DNA from: Acholoe squamosa
Lineage: Eukaryota > Annelida > Polychaeta > Phyllodocida > Polynoidae
Length of the DNA: 64,000 nt
Assembly (NCBI GenBank): GCA_949317995.1
Contig: OX439051.1
Span: forward strand, 43,713,250 to 43,777,249
Direction: 5' to 3'
Part shown: positions 13,461-25,980 of the stretch, piece after piece
Layout of the letters: every line of letters starts with the position of its first letter
Numbering within the stretch: position 1 is the stretch's first letter
Notes under the pieces: generated by a model
The model's database searches: none
The model's input: the letters and a program-made list of their open reading frames with translations, nothing else
What the model was told of the DNA's origin: nothing
Made by a program: the position numbers and the translations under genes

Positions 13461-16400
13461 TGTATTCAGAGGCACAGCTCTTAATTGATATTCCAGCTTG
13501 GAATAGTTTGTCTTATATCCTTTTTAATATGGGTCACACATGTATACTGCATGATACCAGAGTTTTGTGAATGAGCCATGTCATTGATGAAAATTGTATG
13601 GTGGAAAATATTGTATAAATGAATATGACATCAAATTAATGTTTCAAGCCTAAAACTTGCAAACAAATAATGATACCACTAAGTGTCTTTCAGAAATAGA
13701 CATCTTTCTGTTTCTTTTCCCTACTAATCACATTCTACATTGACTAAAATAAGAATGGTAAATCCAATTATTGGCCTGAAGCACTGAGTTCAGTTCAAAT
13801 TAGATTGAAATCCATTCCGGGGCACATACTGCATATTGTAGGACTGCTTACTGCAACTCCTGCCTTGTAAACCTCATCCTCACTACTAAGATGACACAGC
13901 TATCACAGCCCATCAAGGGGAAGGTCTGCATCTAAATATGATAACAAATCACACCTATTGTGGACCAATTTGTCAGTACAATGGGGTCATTGCCACAATA
14001 TGACAGACACAGAAGGGGTGGTTATGAGACATAAATATGGCACTGCTCACAGCAATGCCAATAGTACTTGAATTAGGTATGGTTTTCCCTCACTATCAGG
14101 GTTTACTATGGAGAGCAATTGGAGAGAAAAGAGTGATGCATATTTCAGATTATATTAGTCTGAAGGGCAGAATTTGATAGAAATTCAAGTTGAATTATTC
14201 TTTTGTTTCCTCCTAGCTTCTATTTTTTATACTTAACCTACTAAAACAATATATCCTCATTTAATGGTTAATGTTTTCTCACACAGCAAGGCTGTGTCTT
14301 TCTGAGGCACAAGGTGATAAATGGAAATGTAGGGTTTTAAAAAGGACATTCCTTGTGAGTGTACTAAATATTTTATACAGTTTGAGAAAGTTGGGGACAA
14401 GGAACCGACCAGGAGGGATTATCCCCAAGAAGGCATCTGGACTCCAAGAAAGTGTCTCCCTCTAAAAGCCAGGCTGCAGTTTCAAGATCATCACTGGCCA
14501 TTACAGAAGCCCATTGGTTCATCACTTTTCTTTATCGAAAGTGGCCTGAGTGCACCCAGCCCACAGATGCACAAAGGACAGGAAGTAATGGATTGTTACT
14601 TCCTGTCTGTTGACCATGCATTTAACTGTTTAAGAGCCAAGCACTTCTACTTTCCTTAGTGGTGCATTAGTGTAGCCCTGGTGAGTACCTTTCAAGGAAG
14701 GCATTTCTCAGGGAGGCATCATACAACCGTAAATGATGAAACACCCCTGCCCGCCCAGCTTAGCTCTGCTTGTTCAAGTTCCTGTGAATTTTGCCTCCGC
14801 TGACACCTGGTGAGCAGAAGCTGAACTAGTATTCTGCATGGATCAATGTAAACTACCTGAGCCATCCACCACCTCCCATCAGAGTCTCCTCCAATGAGAA
14901 TGGAGCTCATTGTAACTAGCTGCTGATCTGCCAGATTAACATTTTCTATTAATAGAAAGTGGCCACTTCAGGCAGCATGACTGAAGACAGGATGTCCCAT
15001 TTCTTTTATGTCAGTCACGTTTTATGCATGCACATGGTGTAAAAAGAGTGCTATCAAACCTTAGGATAAGGTTTTCACGAAGATTCCTTGTACCATCGTG
15101 CTTTACTGTATATTTTTCTGGAGCTTCACTATAGAAATTACAAAGATTAAAACTATGACCATTCATTATATAGCTTTATCTAACTATTTGGGCCTGGACA
15201 GCGCCATTGATTTCCTATTAAAACCGTTTAGGGTTCAACGGGGAATCGATGCCCGGCTGCTGGAGCAGGAGACGAGCTTGCTGTCCACTATACCAAGCCG
15301 ACCGGTGCTAGAAACCAACGTACATGAAGGATTTGAAAAAGTTGTCCGACATACCTGAAGTTTACACACCTCGTTAGCATAGAATCCAATAGAGCCTGGT
15401 GGAGTTATTAACAGAGAAACATCCTTAGATATTGTAGATGAACATGCCATGCCTAATTTCTCCATTTTGTTCGAAATAAATAAGAATCCATTGATTTTCC
15501 ATAGCAATATGTGTTGGAACCCGCCATTGCGGCTTGCTGACCTTTGACCAGTAAGTTTGTCACACACCGACATCCGGTCTACTTTTTCAGTCTCAACACC
15601 GCCCGGCTTGGCTTTTTGCTTTGATTTATACAGAATTTGTTGGTATTTGGCCTCTATATAGACCAGAATCACAATGAAACATGGCGAGAATAATCCTCGG
15701 CACCATGTAGTGAAGAATAGATAGGTTAAAAGTTAATATCATAACATTTCAATGTAAGAAATTGATTATCCACATTCCGGGGCCCTGCGGCGAAGTGGCC
15801 CGGCAATATGGACAAGAAATCACAGGAACACTTCCGCTGACAACATGGCGAGGATTATTTCTATCGCTCGGTCGAACAAAATGTCTTCTCCTGGATTAAT
15901 TCTGGGGTTATAAGGTAAGAAATTAATACAAAATGGAGTCAAATGTTAGATAAATGCGGGTCGTTGAATATTGACCCATAGACCCAGAAGTGCTGTCTCA
16001 TAACATGGATTAAACGCTACTTATGGGAGGCTTACCAGTACATAAAAAGCCATTTCTTAGAATACAACACAACCATACCTGTTCCACTATTGGTTATGGA
16101 TACAGTTTCTATGTAGAGAGTATAGATTAATGTCATTGAAATAATTTTCAGAGGAACACAGTGTGCCAAAAAGGCTTTTTCTGCTTATTTCACTCCCATT
16201 TATAACTATTTAGAACACCTTTGTTGAATATCAGTGACAGGAGACAAAGTGAAACGTGTATACATATTCTCCCTACAGAGTAAATTGAAATCTAATTTTG
16301 AGGCCCAATTATTTGTAAGAGCCTCTCACACCTCATATTCATTGGTAACCAGGGGATTTAGCTCACATAACAGATAATGGGGTGATTAGTGTTTATAAAT

Positions 16401-17081
16401 GGAATGATGTGACGCCTAATATGGCCCAATTTGTCAATTCTTTGAGGTTATATGACAGTTACAGAAGGCTGGCCTTGAGACACAGTGTGCCAATATTACT
16501 TCTAGTTGGTTTCCTTTTCTCTGTTTATGACAGCTTGATATGGAGGATAATTGGGTGTTATGGAGTTTGAAGGTGATCTATGTAACAGACAGTGTTCACT
16601 TGCAGCTTGATGTAGTTTTGGATGTCAGCGTGTAATCAGTGTCTTCTGGAGAACCGCATTAAGACTGAATAGACTCTCATATGAAACCTTATGTGTTGGT
16701 TTGACATGTGTATGCTGAATTATGTGCATATGCCTAACTGGATATATAATGACTTTTTGAAAATTAAACTGGGCATGGAAGGTGAAATGTGTCAATGGAA
16801 ATTATGGCACAAATCCTATAGAGATGATAAATTGACATTGGTTTTGAGGTTCTCAAATTGTAGTTGCATCTTGTGCCTTAAGAAATGGCCTCCTGGATTT
16901 TTAGCCTGCAAGTTAAGGTCACGGGAAATAGTCCCATGCAATAGTTATATGAAGCACCCTATACAGCTTCACAAGGAAGCAAAATACTTTAAGATAATTA
17001 CACCAGGCGGGTAGATGCAGCCATAGCCCTAATCTGATAAACACGTTCACATGGCTTCATAGTCAACTCTCTCTACATGCT
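13460..17081 (+). repeat. V-cluster segment V4
   Basis: Blocks d (13470-13650), e (13660-14110), f (14205-14475), g (14480-14940) and a (16190-17060) follow the order of the previous unit. Between g and a it carries an insertion of family B sequence (about 15190-15960) that the preceding unit lacks at the corresponding place. Confidence 0.65.
15190..15960. repeat. Dispersed repeat family B, copy 1
   Basis: Shares with copies near 49.4-49.9 kb and 54.4-55.2 kb a piece resembling ATCAATGGATTCTTATTTATT in inverted form, and an ATGGCG/ATGGCT-started module ending CTTCTCCTGG, TATTCTG and GGTAAGAAATTAATACAAAA (here 15845-15945, plus strand). It is more GC-rich than its surroundings. ORFs of 86 and 145 codons on opposite strands overlap here. 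Neither has a recognised domain, and both lie within repeat sequence, so they were not called as genes. Confidence 0.6.
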
Positions 17082-17290
17082 ACACTATAAAAAATAACTG
17101 TTGAATCTACCCGCAATTCTCGTAAAACTGAACAGGAACCATCATAATCATATAGCAGTGAACTAGTGTAGTTTTACAGGAAGCCCAACGTATCAGTATC
17201 AGTACAAGGAATTTCTGTGAAAATAATGATGGATTTCTGGCAACTTTGGGACGAGGGTTCCATCATTATTTTGGCGACATTTTTTTTTCA
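17082..17290 (+). repeat. Dispersed repeat family A, copy 2
   Basis: Carries AACTGTTGAATCTAC, GCAGTGAACTAGTGTA, ACAAGGAATTTCTGTGAAAA and CTGGCAACTTTGGGA in the family order. It is followed by a partial match to the end of V block a and b (17330-17450). Confidence 0.75.
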
Positions 17291-17758
17291 AAGTGTACCT
17301 CTCACTATCAGACAAATTGGTTAGAGCAAAACAAGCTCTCAGCAGAGTGCTTTCTGTACCGGGCTGTATGGTGCACCTGACAATAAACCCACTACTGTTG
17401 CAATTGTAAAAAATTGTTTGGAGAAATAGGAAGTGTTGGATAACCAAATAGTAAAGCATTATATGTCAAAGTTATGGTACTTATTTATATATATTATTGC
17501 AATGACTGAATAAAAAACAGGTAAAATTTGATTGACTTTACATGGTCTCGCACTCCTGCCACACGATCCTCATATCAAGAACTTGTAATTTAAAGCTGAC
17601 AAATAGAGGTCTAGTGGACTATTGGTAACAAATGAATATAATGCATTGTGTAAACTATTGGATCAGTAACAGTTTCAGTTATGCTGTGCAGTAGAACTCC
17701 AGGAGTAAATCAACCTTGCAGGGGCTGCATGAAATATATAGCATGGCCGGCCGACTCG
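17291..17758. other. Non-coding spacer
   Basis: The first part resembles V sequence near 12750-12840. The rest is AT-rich and unstructured. Confidence 0.45.
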
Positions 17759-18346
17759 CAATTGGGCATGATACATCATGCTCTATGTTGTCACAAGGTC
17801 TTCCATCATGACAATTGGGCACGATACATCATGAACTATGTTGTCACAAGGTCTTCCATTATGACGATTGGGCACAATACATCATGCCCTATGTTGTCAC
17901 ATGGTCTACCATCATGATGATTGGGCACGATACATCATGCCCTATGTTGTCACAAGGTCTTCCATCATGACGATTGGTCACGATACATCATGCCCTATGT
18001 TGTCACAAGGTCTACCATCATGACGATTGGGCACAATACATCATGCCCTATGTTGTCACAAGGTCTTCCACCATGACGATTGGGCACGATACATCATGCC
18101 CTATGTTGTCACAAGGTCTTCCATCATGACGATTGGGCACGATACATCATGCCCTATGTTGTCACAAGGTCTTCCATCATGACGATTGGGCACGATACAT
18201 CATGCCCTATGTTGTCACAAGGTCTTCCATCATGACGATTGGGCACGATACATCATGCTCTATGTTGTCACAAGGTCTTCCATCATGACGATTGGGCACG
18301 ATACATCATGCTCTATGTTGTCACAAGGGCTTCCACCATGACGATT
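17759..18346 (+). repeat. 53-bp satellite, about 11 copies
   Basis: The unit contains GATTGGGCACGATACATCAT, GCCCTATGTTGTCACAAGG and TCTTCCATCATGAC, and it recurs exactly every 53 bp. The first unit is the most diverged, while central units are almost identical, consistent with homogenisation by unequal exchange. Confidence 0.95.
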
Positions 18347-18353
18347 GGACACC

Positions 18354-18445
18354 TCCATCCCCCTAGAGGGGTAGATTTGATATGGTTTGTGCATGAAGTC
18401 CTACCACCCCCATAGAGGGGTAGATTTAATATGGTTTGTGCATCA
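18354..18445 (+). repeat. Two-copy short repeat with AGAGGGGTAGATTT core
   Basis: Two copies of an AGAGGGGTAGATTT-ATATGGTTTGTGCAT block lie next to each other, followed by a CCTGCACCTGCAGGGG partial palindrome. Confidence 0.8.
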
Positions 18446-18497
18446 CATCCCCTGCACCTGCAGGGGGAGTGGGGGAACTGTCTCCTTGTGGTGGTGA

Positions 18498-18616
18498 ATA
18501 AATAGAGAGAACTTAATGACTGTGGTGTACGAGGTGGCCGATCCACCATGAGGGGGTGTCTCCGAGGGGTGGATCGGCCACCGAGGACACCAGGGGAGTT
18601 TAGTTCTCTATTTATT
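18498..18616. repeat. Long interrupted palindrome
   Basis: The central arms GGTGGCCGATCCACC (18533-18547) and GGTGGATCGGCCACC (18568-18582) are perfect complements. The outer arms AATAAATAGAGAGAACT (18498) and AGTTCTCTATTTATT (18602-18616) also pair. The region could fold into a cruciform or be a MITE. Confidence 0.85.
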
Positions 18617-19009
18617 TTATGTTTTTAGAGGGTTTAAATAAGGAAAAATCAACATAATCTGTCACCTTAGTTCCCCGTATGAGCCGCAGTCCACCATTTT
18701 GAATGTTTACATGCGCCCAGAACGAGGCTGCGGTACAGGATCGGCCGCTGTGGTGGATCGGCACATGTTACGCCACTGTGGGTGTGGCGATCAGCCCTGC
18801 CATGATATCTCTATGGGAAGAAGTTATTCACATAAAAATAAAATATATAGTTGCTCCCTGCATCCCCCTGTGTGAAGAGTTTTCTGTTAAACCATCTCCT
18901 CATGTGTCCCGCGCCTTGTGTATGTAAAGTGGGCGATCAATAGATCGCCTATACACCTATACAATTTCACCAAATTCTTATTCCTTCAGACATAAACCTT
19001 TATCTATCT
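18617..19009. other. Non-coding sequence with CpG-containing patch
   Basis: Repeats GATCGGCCGC and GGTGGATCGGCAC pieces related to the palindrome just upstream (18735-18765). No gene was recognised. Confidence 0.45.
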
Positions 19010-19242
19010 AAGGGCCACTGATGCAGGAGTGCATCATGCCCTTTGGTCATCATGATGCACCAATGAAGTGCTGGCGAGTCTGCTCACCAGCACTTCATTG
19101 GAGCATCATGTCAATCCTCCAGGACTGTATCAGCCCAATAGGGTCATCATGATGTAGCCCTGGTGTTTTACTCGTCAGGACTGCATCCATGTCTCATGAC
19201 GCCCTATGGGCATGATGCATGAATGAATCAGTACCCCTTAAA
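19010..19242. mobile_element. Palindromic MITE-like element, copy 1
   Basis: Ends are near-complementary: AAGGGCCACTGATGCAGG then GTGCATCATGCCC at the left, and GGGCATGATGCAT then AATCAGTACCCCTTAA at the right. An internal perfect hairpin joins CCAATGAAGTGCTGG (19060-19074) to CCAGCACTTCATTGG (19087-19101). A shorter relative lies at 32803-32937. No ORF is present, so it is non-autonomous. Confidence 0.8.
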
Positions 19243-20941
19243 GGATCTGTAACAGTGCACATGTGCTTTCTGGGGGTCATTTCCCAAACACTATGAATTC
19301 CTATTCCCAGCATGGTATCAACGAGTTGCTGAAGGAGAATTTTAAAGTCGCTGCCTCCCACTAGGGCTATGGCCTATTGTTACTCCTTTAGACTTTGTAC
19401 CATCTTCCTATCTATAAATTTAATTTCAATCAGCCCACATCAGCTGTAAAATCAACATCTAATTTAGGCACAGTCTTACGAAATGACATGGCATGCAGCG
19501 TCTAAAGACAAATCTGTAAATGGGCTAAAGTTGATAGTGAAAAGCGCCTCTTAGATTCTTATTAATCTATAAAAAAAAAAGCAGTGTCAACATCACAGAA
19601 GGCTAAAATGCCGTTCTAGGATTTTTCACCTCTTGAAATACCTCCCCCTTCACACACTGCAGAATTTTCCAATCCCCTCTGTCTAATATTCGAAAAAAAA
19701 ATGAAAATCCACTATCACTAATCCTATCCAAGCTCCACTCCAGAACTCTCAAACCCTAGAAAGTTATCTAGGGGAAATGCCCCTGTGGGATCATTTCTAG
19801 CATTTCAATTCCAGGTGGAAGGGAATGAAATCCCCTGCCACTAGAATATCCTGAGTCAGTCTCCTTTAGTACAATCTCCTCAAGTTGGAATCTGATAGAA
19901 AGGTTGGACCTTCCTTGTGTATGAAATGTGGGCTTCAGCTACATAGGCAGTTTGTATGTATAGAACTGATGGACTTTGGTGATGGTGGTAGATTGCCTGT
20001 GGCACTTATGGAATTTGGCCTTGAGATACGCAGCTGGCATATTTGGCGCATTCCCTGTGCATGCATGGTTGATGGAGTTTGGGCTTTAAGAACACTGCTG
20101 CCATACAGTCTAACTGCTGCCATACAGTCTATATACGAAAGGTTTTTACAGATTTTATTGTTCTGTGGGACTTTATTGTTTTGAAAGGCTTGAATACCTT
20201 AATATTGTCATTGTCAGAAAGGAAATTAACTCATTTAACTCATTTGACATTAACAAACAGTAATTTTTTGTTTTAGGCTGTAAAACCCTCAATGATGGTT
20301 CAATTCACAAGCCGTAAAAACCATAATGTAACCCAAGGTTCCAGGATTGCAGCCAGACATTTAGTCTGTCAGTCTGGCAGTTCCTGCTGGCCTTGAGGTA
20401 TAGGAAAAAATACAGCTTCCTGCTCAGTGCTTATCCTCTCACATTAAACTGCGGCCTGGGAGGCTTCTCTCTTCATCCGATTTATGACGGCAGTGCTTAT
20501 AATGATTATATCACAGAGAACAGCACTGTATACCTGGGACTGTATATGAGAGAATCGTTTATTCATGTATAGGGCTCAGAGGTAGGTGCATGGATCTTCT
20601 CTTTTGGCAGTGATTGCTTCCTGAGCCCCTTCAACTAGAACCTTGGTAATTGGACAATACATAAATACTGCACTTCTATCATGGTATAAATGCAGCTGCC
20701 CCCAAATGAAGCCCAGCCAGATGATAGTCTCTAGTACAACTAAACCCTACAACAGTTTTCCCTATGAGAAATGGCCCTCAGCTGATTAGCCGTTTTCTTT
20801 GATCTTTTCTGCCCTAATAGGGCTATGTAGATAAGACAATTTGTGAACTCAGGCAGAGGTAGGGGCCTAAATATGGAGTGGGTAGTGCAGGAGCAGTGAA
20901 GTGTCTAGGGGGCTCTACAAAGGCATGAGTGGGTAGGGCTG
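19243..20941. other. Non-coding sequence
   Basis: Short ORFs of 60 to 99 codons on both strands overlap one another without any recognisable domain or splice context. An 18-bp direct repeat (CTGCCATACAGTCTA twice, near 20098-20131) is the only visible structure. Confidence 0.45.
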
Positions 20942-21162
20942 ATTTGAGGGGGCCGTGGTTTGGATGGGTATGAAGAGGTTGTCAGGGGCTGCTTTGATAC
21001 AGGTCAGATTAAGCAGGGATTTATCACCTATAGACATAACGGGTGGTTAGCCCTGTCATTAATCTGCCTGATTAGTGCTACAGACGTGCACAGGGGGCAG
21101 GTGGGACGGTGGGGAGAAGGATGTGATGTTTAAATAATTAAGGATCATTTGTAATTATAATA
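20942..21162 (+). repeat. Dispersed repeat, inverted partner of 28271-28470
   Basis: Shares GTCAGGGGCTGCTTTGATAC, AGGTCAGATTAAG, CATTAATCTGCCTGATTA and TTTAAATAATTAAGGATCAT with the complement of 28271-28470. The two copies lie about 7 kb apart in opposite orientation. Family unknown. Confidence 0.85.
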
Positions 21163-22774
21163 CTTGACTGCATCCTCAATGAACTTGTGTACTGCAAGAC
21201 TGTATTCTGATCCTACATGTTAAGCATTGGTTCCACTTCCGTTATTCAGGCGAATTTTGCTAAAACAATGATTTATATCATCGCAAAAGTATAATAAAAC
21301 AATCGGTTGGATTAGAGAATAAAATCACCAGATAGACAGCAGTGGGAGCAGTTCTTTAGATGCGTTTAAGCATCTTTGTACCAGTGACAAATAACCCATT
21401 TCTCATGACACTCAAACACTGTACAGGCCTATATAGGCTAAAGTCTTATCCAAAAACCGTAAAGAGAGGCACTAATTATTCCATAACATCTGATTTCATC
21501 CTGATTGAGAGTAAGAGCAGGAATAAAAAGAATGTGGTGTAGGAGTGGTGTTGGGTGAAGCACCAGTCTATTGATGTACCAAACAAGTGCACAGGGGTTA
21601 GATTACAAAGAAGTACTTCAGATCTATGGTTCCTGTGATATAGGCTAGGCCACAGCAGCATAACACCCCAACAGCTTACCACATTTAGCTAGGGCATGCT
21701 TATGGTATGATAAAACACTAAACCTGGTTTCTGAACTATTTCTGTAAGATTTGTCCAAGGTCCACTAGGGGCACATGAACGTCAGCGTTACCTGCGTCAG
21801 TCCTGTCTGTTTTTTTTTTACTCATGATTGTTTACCATCGTGTCAGTCTTGCATCAAGATTGTGGTAGCAGCAAAGAAAGCTGATGCACAATGTAAACAA
21901 TAACAAATAGAACAAGCTCAACTGTAGCTCAAGCTATGGTCTAAAGACAGGAAACCGGCATATTACATGTAGTAGTACAGACGGAGTAGGGCCTGATTCT
22001 GGGTAACTTCTGTGTAGAAGCAATGTTCATTGGCTCAGGTGTTGATTGTAGAGCTTCCTCTCCTGTTAATCTGTAAGGTTTCGCTGAATATGGGGAAATA
22101 CATGACTAACCATTTTGTCAAGATGCACTGTAGCTATAATACAGACAATCACAGACAGCAAACAGTGCAGACTGGTTTGCTTTGAGTTTTTAAATTGCAC
22201 TCATTCTAAATCGAACCCTTCTGTAAAAAAACAAAAAAACAGACAGATGTACATCATAAAAAGTATAGCACACCCCTAGTGTAACTGAAATTGCTTTCTG
22301 AAAGAAATGTCTGCAGTCTGGTAAAACGGAAGTGACTGATGGTTGCACAATGTTTTCAGTGTAATGAAAAGCTTCTTTGGTTAAAGTGAACACCTCTCTG
22401 TAATCATAACTTGGTATTAAATGACAATTTCACACATAAAAACTGAGTGGGAGGACGAGGTTATTACTACTGGTTTCTTGATTGTTCATGCCTAAAAGTC
22501 GATATCGATATCCCCAGCCTCATCATATTTCCAAATCCTGTAACAACACCATATCAAATATTCAACGCATGAACATAATTGGAAATTAAAGGAATAACAA
22601 TCATGTCCCGATGCCTGTAAATCTGAACAGACAACTATCAAACAGGCTGCTCAAGGTCAATATAAATTTAATTTGCTACTGTGGAAAAAAAAGTGAGAAA
22701 AGCCAAACTTGTATGCTTCAAGGCATTAAAACTTTGTCTATCTAACATGGACAGTCTCTGGTATTTGATGTAAA
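21163..22774. other. Non-coding sequence
   Basis: No gene, RNA or repeat structure was recognised. Scattered 60- to 68-codon ORFs are consistent with chance. Confidence 0.5.
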
Positions 22775-23012
22775 ATTTGTCTTAAGTTGTCATTTGGGAG
22801 CACTGCACCTGTTGTCAAAATAAGGATGGGATCCTTGTCCCAAAGTTCCCAAAGAGCCATCATAATTTTCACATGTATTCCTTCTACCATACTGCATCCT
22901 GGGGTTTCTTGTAAAAACTACACCGGTTCACTACAATGCAATTACATTGCTTCACTATTCAGCTTTACAAGAATCCCTGGTACATCCCAGTTATCTTTTA
23001 GAGTGTGGCTTT
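22775..23012 (-). repeat. Dispersed repeat family A, copy 3 (inverted)
   Basis: The complement reads AAAAGATAACTG, GGGATTCTTGTAAA, GTGAACCGGTGTAG, ACAAGAAACCCCAGG and GGGAACTTTGGGACAAGGAT in family order. Confidence 0.75.
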
Positions 23013-23608
23013 AGAAGCCAAAACATCCCCCAGGACAGGAACTAAGAGTTTAAGCCCCAACAGTTTAAGCCCCTTTCACGCATGTCCTAACTGTGATAGC
23101 CCTATAACCCATCATTGGGAATGTATTGAGGGATCAAAATAATCAAAACATTAGCCTGTATTTTAACATCACTCCAAGTTGGGGAACCTTTGCTTGCAGA
23201 CGGGAGATCTTTATCACTTTCAGCCGACAAACCCCCTATTTTGCATTCTGTTAAGGGCTCTAACCCCTACTCACTGTTTTGCCACTTTGAAGACCCAAAC
23301 TGACATATCCTGCTGGGTGATCCTTAGTGCTGTCAACCCCTGTTTGACAGCGTATTACCTGGATGACGGGCTGTCATGGCTAGGATTAATCATCTTTCTG
23401 TGTGATATCTTTCCATGCATCTTAACCAACGACACTTATACTGGAGTCATCTATAATCACACGCAACAATGCCTTCCTAGATTATGATGGCGTGTTATGG
23501 ATGAGCCTAAAGACTGCCTATCATATGCAATAGAGCTCTGCAGGCCCTTTCCTAACTAGGTACGACTACATACCGTCGGTAGGACTAAGAGGGTCTTCAG
23601 TCAAACTA
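23013..23608. other. Non-coding sequence with a chance ORF
   Basis: A 102-codon plus-strand ORF (23179-23487) has no recognisable motif and no flanking splice sites of good quality. It was left uncalled. Confidence 0.4.
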
Positions 23609-23613
23609 GACAG

Positions 23614-23732
23614 CACTGGCGGATTTGGAGGGGGCACCCCCCTTTTTCCTAGTGCTTACGTTTAACTACATATTTTGCACCCAAAAATAGGGTGTTCGCC
23701 CCCTCCTTTTCCAAATCCTGGATCCGCCACTG
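23614..23732. mobile_element. Short MITE with CAGTGGCGGAT-type ends
   Basis: The left end CACTGGCGGATTTGGAGGGG and the right end CAAATCCTGGATCCGCCACTG (first base dropped) are inverted repeats. GACAG flanks both sides (23609-23613 and 23733-23737). Elements ending CAGTGGCGGATCC are widespread in animal genomes and usually assigned to non-autonomous hAT-like elements. A 5-bp flank is shorter than the 8 bp expected for hAT, so the superfamily is left open. Confidence 0.85.
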
Positions 23733-25980
23733 GACAGCCACACCAAACAGTGGACATAGGGACGATGGGGATGCAAGTAACTTTTTAACCATCAGTCATA
23801 TCATTAACAATCAGAAAAATATACGTTTCAGCTGGTTTAATGCATCAGCCTATTTTATAGAGTATGCTAAAGAAAAAAGAGTTGGGTGGTGAAAGACGTT
23901 TTTGATAGATTTTGGTCATATTTTGCTGTGTAACTCAAGGAATTTACACTAGATATCTGCAAACCATATGCCCCGGGGCGCATCCAACAATGCCATTAGG
24001 AACGCTGTAAACCTAATGATGACAATATTATAGCCATGGGAAAGTTGGAATACAGGCGGGGAACTTTTGGCAACCCCAACCCACTTACGTTGTATATACT
24101 AGTGTGGATCATCCGAGAGATGTGCTTGTGTGTTCCTTGTTCCTTCTATGCCAACCAGGTGACGGTTCGCGATACCCGTTTGGTACCAGAGGGGGCAGCA
24201 CCACGCCTCACATCCAGCTCCTACTAAGGAGCCGGACGATCAGCAGAAGGGGACTGGACCTCGTCCAGTCCACACACGTTACTAGACCTTCTCAGGAAAC
24301 AATAAAGGCCATCTAAGCAGATGGAATGTCAAGGGCTTTGCCCAACCCAAACCTCTCATGTTCTGTATTGCTTGTAGTCACTAAGCGAGCCTAAGAGCCA
24401 CCCATATCGATACACCAAACAAACCGTTACACTGCTTAAGGTCCTAAACAATACAACTATTATGAATGACTGGAATTTGATGCAGTCATAAAGGCGGCCT
24501 TAGTAGAGCATTTCAAGATGATAACAATCATTATCCATCTGAAATGCCCTCCTAGTGAAGCCTTTCTATATAAACAGTCCGACCCAGGTTTGCTTGGAAA
24601 CACCAAAGTTTACCTTCCATGTTTTTGAAGCATAATTTTTCTGATTAGAGAATCAGAAAAGTTGTGCTTGGTTATTAAGAAGATAACTTATTCCAATTCC
24701 ACATCTAATTTGATAAAGGTTCGATAGCTTTAATTCATATATGCATGTATATGACACTGGCACTAGAACTTTGCAAATTTGGTTTTTCATATGTTATATG
24801 CATATTTGGCCTCACTGTCTGATTACTCTTAATTAGCGTTCATAGAATATGAATTAGGTATGTCCATATGATGCGACAGAGGTTAATGAGGAAGACAATT
24901 AGGAGGATATTCATCAGTCTATTACAGTAATGAACTAAAAAACCACTTCATAGAAAACTTTAACAAGCAAAAAATCAACATTAGGTGCATAACCATCCAA
25001 TGTGACTTAGACAATCAGAGTCCAGGTGATTTAAATTTATACAAACTATTGATGAATATATTACCTACACCAAATGTGAAATAGAAATGATGATGCAACA
25101 AATGATGTGGATAGCTGTTAATTCATTTGGAGGCACACTGATTTAGTTTAATTGTTGTGCCTCATCAGCAGCAAAAGAGGAATAATGTGCCCAAATAAAT
25201 GGCCTCTAATGGACTTGCCATTTCATTTCATTACCCTCCCATAGTACCTTTAATCATTTTTGCTTTAATCTAAGCCAGGGTTAAAGGCAACTGTCCAGTT
25301 CAGCTCGTCCAACGGGAGGGGCCCATCATAATATGAATACACATTGAGAAAAGCCGAACCTCTAAAAGCTTTAATCAAGATCTGATGCTGCCACCAGAGG
25401 CAAAATAAATGCAGTCTTTTAAACGTGTTAAGAGATCATTTAGGTCCTTAAACAATAACTGCTTCATTTCAATGATTTACTCAGCACAAAAATGAAATCA
25501 ATACAGACTAAGGCAACAGAATAGAAGTCTGAGTCACGTCCGCATCTGACCAACCCATAGGGCCCTACAAGTATGATATCCACCATACAGAGGTATACAT
25601 ACCAGATCAAAACTTCTCCTTTCAACTTTATGTAGCAGTTCCACAAGGCAATATGTACCAATTAGTAATCAGATATCCTGAAATTGATATTTATCCTTTC
25701 CTCACAACCTTATGGCAGGCAGGGTCTTTTTTGATAAAGATATTGGCAAGGGACTAAAAAGACCTACAGACTGCTGTACATTGCAATCTCCCACGTGCGG
25801 CCTCTGATGTCAGCCTCAATAAGAGTCACGTAAACCATCTGTATGCACAACTATAGGCATGTCCACACCTGATCGCCATGCTATCATAATTGATCATAAC
25901 GGAATAAACGCAGTTTTTTTTAAAAATTTCTGTTTATCCCTTTTTGGCTCTGCTACCATTCCAAACCTTCAGGACTATAT
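23733..25980. other. Non-coding, with a GC-richer patch at 24020-24330
   Basis: The patch 24020-24330 stands out by GC and CpG content, has two overlapping ORFs of 63 and 70 codons, and ends in an AATAAA (24299-24304). It resembles a piece of LTR or a retrocopy 3' end, but no ends or relatives were found in the window. The remainder is AT-rich and featureless. Confidence 0.4.

Noticed and set aside
15235..15672. 145-codon minus ORF and overlapping 86-codon plus ORF
   Set aside because: Parts recur in other family B copies with broken frames. No domain.
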